A stretch of DNA of 64,000 bases, from assembly GCA_033182465.1 (NCBI GenBank), contig CP137323.1, positions 2,604,001 through 2,668,000 of the forward strand, read 5' to 3'. Made by a program: the position numbers and the translations under genes. Of this stretch, positions 59,412 to 64,000 are shown in pieces. Position 1 is the stretch's first letter. Every line of letters starts with the position of its first letter. Source of the stretch: Sanghuangporus weigelae (Eukaryota; Basidiomycota; Agaricomycetes; Hymenochaetales; Hymenochaetaceae). Under the pieces are notes generated by a model, which was given only the letters and a program-made list of their open reading frames with translations, searched no databases and was not told where the DNA came from.

Positions 59412-60415
59412 CTAACACTCGTCGATGAAGGACCCGAGTTTCTGAAATTCATTAGTCAGGAGTATCGTCACGAATGAGGGAGAATTGAACAAACCTCAAA
59501 ACGATAATGCGCGCCTCCCGTAGATTGCTCCATCTTATCTATCTCTTCCTGCTAGAGGTCGCTAAGGTTATCAGTCTCGTGATACTCTTTCAAACGCCAA
59601 TCCTTAGTGGAGGTCGTTACGGCAATCGCGCCCTTCGCCTCGAGCCATTTGAACAAGACTTGATTTGGAGTCACAGAGTCTCCGCATGCTTTTGCGATCG
59701 AGTCGAGTACGGACTTCAGCTGGGCACAGGTCAGCAAGATGCTAGCATCATTCGTACGGTCTGGGAATAGAGGGCGCAATGAACCCCAGGCGGCCATTCT
59801 GATCCCGTGCTTCTGCGAAAAGGCAAGGAGAGGTTCCGGACGCTTCGCGACGAAGACGTGATACTCCATCTAAGTTCCACTGTCAGTGGCTGGAACAAAC
59901 AATATGTGCTGTGGCAACCTCACCTGATTAACAACAGGTTTCTCAAGTCCAAGTTTGATGATCTCCTCGAGAAACTTCTTACTAAAGTTGCATACACCGA
60001 TGCTGCGTGTGAGACCCTTTTTCTTTATCTCCACCATTTCACGCCAAACCTGCTTCAAGCCACCGGCGCGTTGAAGGAAAAGGATGGGTGCGTGAATAAG
60101 ATACAGATCGACATATTCCAGCCGTAATTTCTTCAGGCTATTGCGCAGGTTCCCTTCCACCGTTCCGTCTGGCGGTATGACGTCAAGCTTGGTGGTCACA
60201 TATAAGGACTCGCGTGATACGCCCAAGGAAGCGATTGCTTCACCAACGTCCTCTTCATTCCCATATCTCGCCGCTGTATCAATGTGAGTGAAACATAAGG
60301 AGAGGGCCATCGCGCAACCATCTTTGCAGCTTTTATGATTGAAAGCCGTCCCAGTACCGAAGGCGATCCACGGGATTTGGGAGTTGTCTGAGAGGGTTAT
60401 GGTCTTCGGCGCCAT
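59412..60415 (-). pseudogene. Aldo/keto reductase paralogue with an in-frame stop
   Basis: The exon structure mirrors the neighbouring reductase: 60415-59924 (492 nt), 59869-59495 (375 nt) and 59441-59412 (30 nt). The catalytic tetrad is intact (THIDTAARY, YVTTKL, YLIHAP) and the cofactor motif TTSTKDWRLKEYH is present. A TAG at 59554-59552 replaces codon 270; the reading frame, the splice sites and the last exon (KLGSFIDEC) remain intact after it. Translation would stop at 269 residues, losing the last ~28, which in this family lie near the substrate pocket. Either the gene died recently, the short form still folds, or this is a sequence error. Confidence 0.8.
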
Positions 60416-61712
60416 AATGAAACTATTTCGACTACGATATGCCACCCGACTCCCACCGAAGCATATATGTACTTTCTCCTTTAAATGAGGTCCTTCAGTG
60501 ACGTAGCTAAATCAAAGGAACGTACCGGAAAACGTTCCATAAAGAGGCAATTTGTGAAGTCATGAAACTTTGGGGATACCAATAGCTCGTCGAATTCAAG
60601 CGCTCGAGTGATCGGTGCCTTGCAAAATTGGGAAAGTGAGCCAATCCAAAAACCATCTTTGAAAGTCACGGTCTGGGATAACCTCAGTACCACAAATCAG
60701 GCCATCAGGGCCGCCTTGGACACGGAGGAGGACGGGTTGGAGATAGTAGCAGTAAATCTGCCAAAGGACTCGTTCCGTGTATAGAAATGAAGGAATGTTT
60801 CAGACCAATTCGCAGTCATCAGTTATGATCACGTCGCCATTATCCGCAACAGCAGTTCTGCAAGAGCACAAGTAGATCATCTGAGTCTGAGCAATAAAGG
60901 GCAGCACAGGTAAACTGATATGAGCGGCGAGGATACCCAGACAGTCGAGAGAAATGTGTCCTCCAAATCGAAGCGTTCCAGCCCTTGGAACAACAGACGA
61001 TACATCTGTAGCTTACCGACGACCGCCATGCTTGCACTTCCCGCAAGAGATGATGGACGAACTTCCCGTATAAGTACCTTCAATCCTGTCCATTGTTGTA
61101 AACACGAAATGAACCATCATTGATCGAATGGGTCTGTACTGCTGGGTCTCGACGGCGGTGAGACTACACGCAATTTGCTTGATGATGCACTTGATGCAGA
61201 GGCAATGAACAAGATACTGTGAAATCAAGGTAGCATAGAACAGAGTTTCGCCCCATATGTGGCTAAGTGAAGATGTCGTCTCGTCAATCCTCACTTTACA
61301 TAATGCAGATACTCTTTTCGGTATTTCGAGAGCGATCACGAGTCGTCCTGGCCCTACCACCGTAACAATCCCCACACCATTTTTACACCGTGCTTCGAGA
61401 TGCTGTGTAGAGTCTCTACCATACTAGGGGCCCTCTTTTGCCATATTTTGGACTTAAGGGCATCTCGTCATTCTACTACCGGGCTCGGATACATTATCGA
61501 TGATTGATTGTTACGATGAATGAATGTCAGGAGGCTCGGTTTGAACCAACCTTGTAAGTCTTGTACAGAGGAAACAATGTCTCCCACAGAACATGGGGGA
61601 TAAGCTACTGCTATATAGTCTGGATCAAGGAGCCTGTAGAATCACTGCCTAAGGCGGATTCTCATAAATATTCGATACCGGTATTGCCAAACCTTCACCC
61701 ACCAAGCCAGCA
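60416..61712. other. Intergenic, no gene seen
   Basis: Promoters of the reductase paralogue and of the RNase III-like gene probably lie at either end. Short open frames in between show no motifs or splice support. Confidence 0.45.
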
Positions 61713-62784
61713 ATGTCTTCTGCGAAGCTACCTCTTCCGCCTTTAGTAACTGGGGATAGACTCCTGGAAATTTTCTCTCATATGCTGCTTCAGAATGAAG
61801 TGATAGCAGATAATCAGTCTCTCTTCGAAATGGGATGGACAGCACTTGATCTTGCGACTACAATGTACATTTTATCGAAGAAGCCAATGGTCGCTCCGGA
61901 CGAGATTCCTGTGTGTCATTTCGTAATATGGAAATAGTTTTAATTTGCTTATCTTTTTTCCATTTTCCGTTTGTTTCTTCAGACATTTCGAAGCGTCATT
62001 TTATCAGATGAAAATTTCGAGGCATGGGTGGCGCATTATGGCCTGCGTCAACAGCTTCACAATCTCCAAGAAATCAATACAGCAAACGCAGAAGTAGTGA
62101 GCAATAGATCTTTGTAACCCCATCAATTACAATCAGATCCCCATTATTCTTTGATCGCATCAGGACGCCAAACATATTTTTCAAGCATACATTGGTGCTG
62201 TCGCAGCGCAAGCTGGAATTGACGTTGCGACAAGTTGGACCATCGAGCTCATGAGTTCTCAAGATATGACTCTGCCTGTGGCTCCTGCGGGTAATCGTCC
62301 TCGAGCAGAACCAGCAACAGTTGAAGGTATTTCTTGTCTGTAACTTCATCTTCACTTCTGATCCACTTGGTCTGTCGCTTGTACCCCGGAAGACTTCAAT
62401 ATGGAACAGGGTAGAAACACAGTCGATATAGTGCAAGGTAAGGTTCCTATGTTGTAGGAGCTAACTTGGCTGAAATTTCGAGTGTAGAAGTTAAAAATTT
62501 CCTGGAAGAAGTCAATAAACAGTGCGGTCAAGAGCATCTTTGCGTCAAATATCAAGCCGAGAACCATGCAAGTCAGCATACTCCGCTTTGGGTTGTCATA
62601 TGCATTAGTTAGTATATCAGCCCCTCTTGTTCTTCACACACCAGCAGCCAATGGGACAATGTACTGATGACTGTATATCCTAGTAAATGGCGTGGTCAAA
62701 GGCGAGGGACAAGGATCGAGCAAACGCATCGCCAAAGAAGCAGCAGCTAAACAGGCATATGCCGCTATGGGATGGGCAGCATGA
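61713..62784 (+). CDS. RNase III-like domain plus dsRNA-binding domain protein (245 aa)
   Basis: Six exons: 61713-61910, 61983-62093, 62164-62326, 62393-62437, 62488-62607 and 62684-62784. The N-terminal ~140 residues resemble an RNase III fold: LFEMGWTALDLATTMYILSK sits where the signature helix normally is, and HIFQAYIGAVAAQAG matches the second helix (usual D-x-FEAYIGAL). The acidic catalytic residues are missing in both, so cleavage is unlikely. The C-terminal ~75 residues form a dsRNA-binding domain ending INGVVKGEGQGSSKRIAKEA, then AAKQAYAAMGW. A similar arrangement occurs in mitochondrial ribosomal proteins of the L44/MRPL3 type and in inactive RNase III relatives. It probably binds double-stranded or structured RNA. 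Confidence 0.85.
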
Positions 62785-63111
62785 CACTCGCTATCCCATG
62801 GACGTGGTTATTACTATTCCTCTTTCCATAGACTAGCTAGCCGCGTTTCATTAATATTGGTGGTCAAGTTTGGTATTCAGTCACAAATTAAGATACGTAA
62901 AGTTATCCAAACCTGACTCCAAGCAAAGTGCCTCAAGAATAATAAGTAATATGATGCTCCTAAACCGTGGGAGGGAGGTTGGTAGTCACCTAAAAATGTA
63001 GACAAGCTATTTTGGGCCATGCGTAAAATTAAATGTTCCGCAAAAGCAACTTGGCGCCACAGACCGATGAGCGTCATCAAAGACTAATTTAATGAACTAG
63101 TACTGCGAGGT
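62785..63111. other. Convergent 3' flanks, no gene
   Basis: Short spacer between two convergent genes. Confidence 0.5.
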
Positions 63112-64000
63112 TTAATGGGAAGATCCTGGAGCAGCTTCGTAACCCTCTTCGGTCGTCCGATACTTCATCAACCAATAAGCATCAAAGCTGCAAAAATCCC
63201 TTTCTGTGCGCCACGCCGCCCGTGTCAGGCTCCAGGGCGTGATGACATCTTCTTCGTCAGGACCGAACAAGGTGATATCGTACATCTGTCCATCCAGACA
63301 AAATTGCTTCAGACGGCATCCACTGTGCAGAAGCACCAGTTCTTCTATACAAGGCGTGTGATATGTCTTTAAGACGGTTTCTTCCGGACGGCCTGAAGAT
63401 AGAGAAACGAACGAACAATTCTGAAGCCCTGTCGTCCAACCTTCCATTGGAAAGTCGGAAAGGCCTCCTAATCGCAAAGCTGTACACGACCCCTTCAACT
63501 GCGCATGCTCGCTTATCCTCTCCAGCGCCTTACGCATGTCGATTTTAGTCGACTTGGGCATGATGATTCCAAGTGCTCGCACACCCTCTAATGTACATAC
63601 AGCATCTACGATGTCAGAGAACCACATGAAATTCCTAGATATGTTGTCACTGGTGCCAATGTCTTCGAAGTCATTCGAGCACGAAAAATCAAAACCGGAT
63701 AGATTTCTATGAAGACGGACGAATTCGAGAAGGTCTTTTGCCACCATTCGCATATTTGGGGACACGCCGTATGGATCGTCATCATCAAGTAGATATGCGA
63801 CTCTTCGTTCGATCCAGATTTTCAGGTATTTAAGCCGAGGAAGCTTATCTGCTGCGCACGGCAACCAGTTCAAAGATCGAGCGTCCAGTAGAGTAAGGAC
63901 CTCGAGGGCGGACGTCTCCTGAAGCAATGTTTCAAGCTCGTGAAAGTCGCCAACTTCACTGACGGCCAGGTGCGTTAGGTTAGCCGCAATGCCTGTAAGC
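63112..64000 (-). CDS. F-box/LRR-type protein, C-terminal part (start beyond window)
   Basis: An uninterrupted minus-strand frame runs from the window edge to a stop at 63112 (about 295 residues). Leucine-rich units are visible, e.g. NLTHLAVSEVGDFHELETLL, EVLTLLDARSLNWLP and LPRLKYLKIWIERR, then PCIEELVLLHSGCRLKQFCL. This is typical of the large Agaricomycete family of F-box-like proteins, in which an N-terminal F-box recruits Skp1 for SCF ubiquitin ligases. The F-box itself would lie outside the window, so the assignment rests on the repeats alone. Confidence 0.65.
   Translation of the reverse strand, partial: LTGIAANLTHLAVSEVGDFHELETLLQETSALEVLTLLDARSLNWLPCAADKLPRLKYLKIWIERRVAYLLDDDDPYGVSPNMRMVAKDLLEFVRLHRNLSGFDFSCSNDFEDIGTSDNISRNFMWFSDIVDAVCTLEGVRALGIIMPKSTKIDMRKALERISEHAQLKGSCTALRLGGLSDFPMEGWTTGLQNCSFVSLSSGRPEETVLKTYHTPCIEELVLLHSGCRLKQFCLDGQMYDITLFGPDEEDVITPWSLTRAAWRTERDFCSFDAYWLMKYRTTEEGYEAAPGSSH

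Overview
The window looks like nuclear DNA from a mushroom-forming basidiomycete (Agaricomycetes). Genes are dense and lie on both strands. They are cut by many GT-AG introns, mostly about 45-110 nt. The content fits that group: a FunK1-type kinase, a tyrosine-kinase-like kinase with HSD in place of HRD, an F-box/LRR-type protein, several short Zn2Cys6 regulators, and ordinary fungal housekeeping genes. No rRNA, convincing tRNA, CRISPR array, retrovirus-like element or other viral remnant was seen.

Layout. 1-16 kb is an accessory region. It holds four Zn2Cys6 zinc-cluster genes (the first cut by the window edge, one only about 65 residues long), an intron-rich unknown gene whose 3' end is duplicated 26 kb away, and a small secreted protein made of dibasic-separated repeats. 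17-30 kb is a conserved block: an RluA-type pseudouridine synthase divergent from spliceosome factor Cwc15, then a molybdenum-cofactor-sulfurase-like PLP enzyme and the Golgi tether Uso1/p115. 31-33 kb holds the most unusual gene, a predicted Zn2Cys6 DNA-binding domain fused to a protein kinase. 35-42 kb has a disordered acidic protein, a 96-residue protein and a further Zn2Cys6 gene. 42-57 kb has two copies of a 1.33-1.35 kb inverted-repeat DNA element (TA target sites), a decayed FunK1 kinase, splicing factor SF3B4/Hsh49 and a very large Ser/Pro-rich protein. 57-64 kb has a tandem pair of aldo/keto reductases (one with an in-frame stop), an RNase III-like protein with a dsRNA-binding domain, and the end of an F-box/LRR-type gene.

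How the genes relate. SF3B4 and Cwc15 both serve the spliceosome; the other housekeeping genes look independent. The zinc-cluster genes form a family: in all five whose first half is visible, a phase-0 intron sits exactly before the third cysteine of the cluster. That points to DNA-level duplication, with one member captured by a kinase.

Limits. Exon structures were read by eye from splice signals and reading-frame continuity, with no transcript data or database search. Product names rest on recognised motifs.
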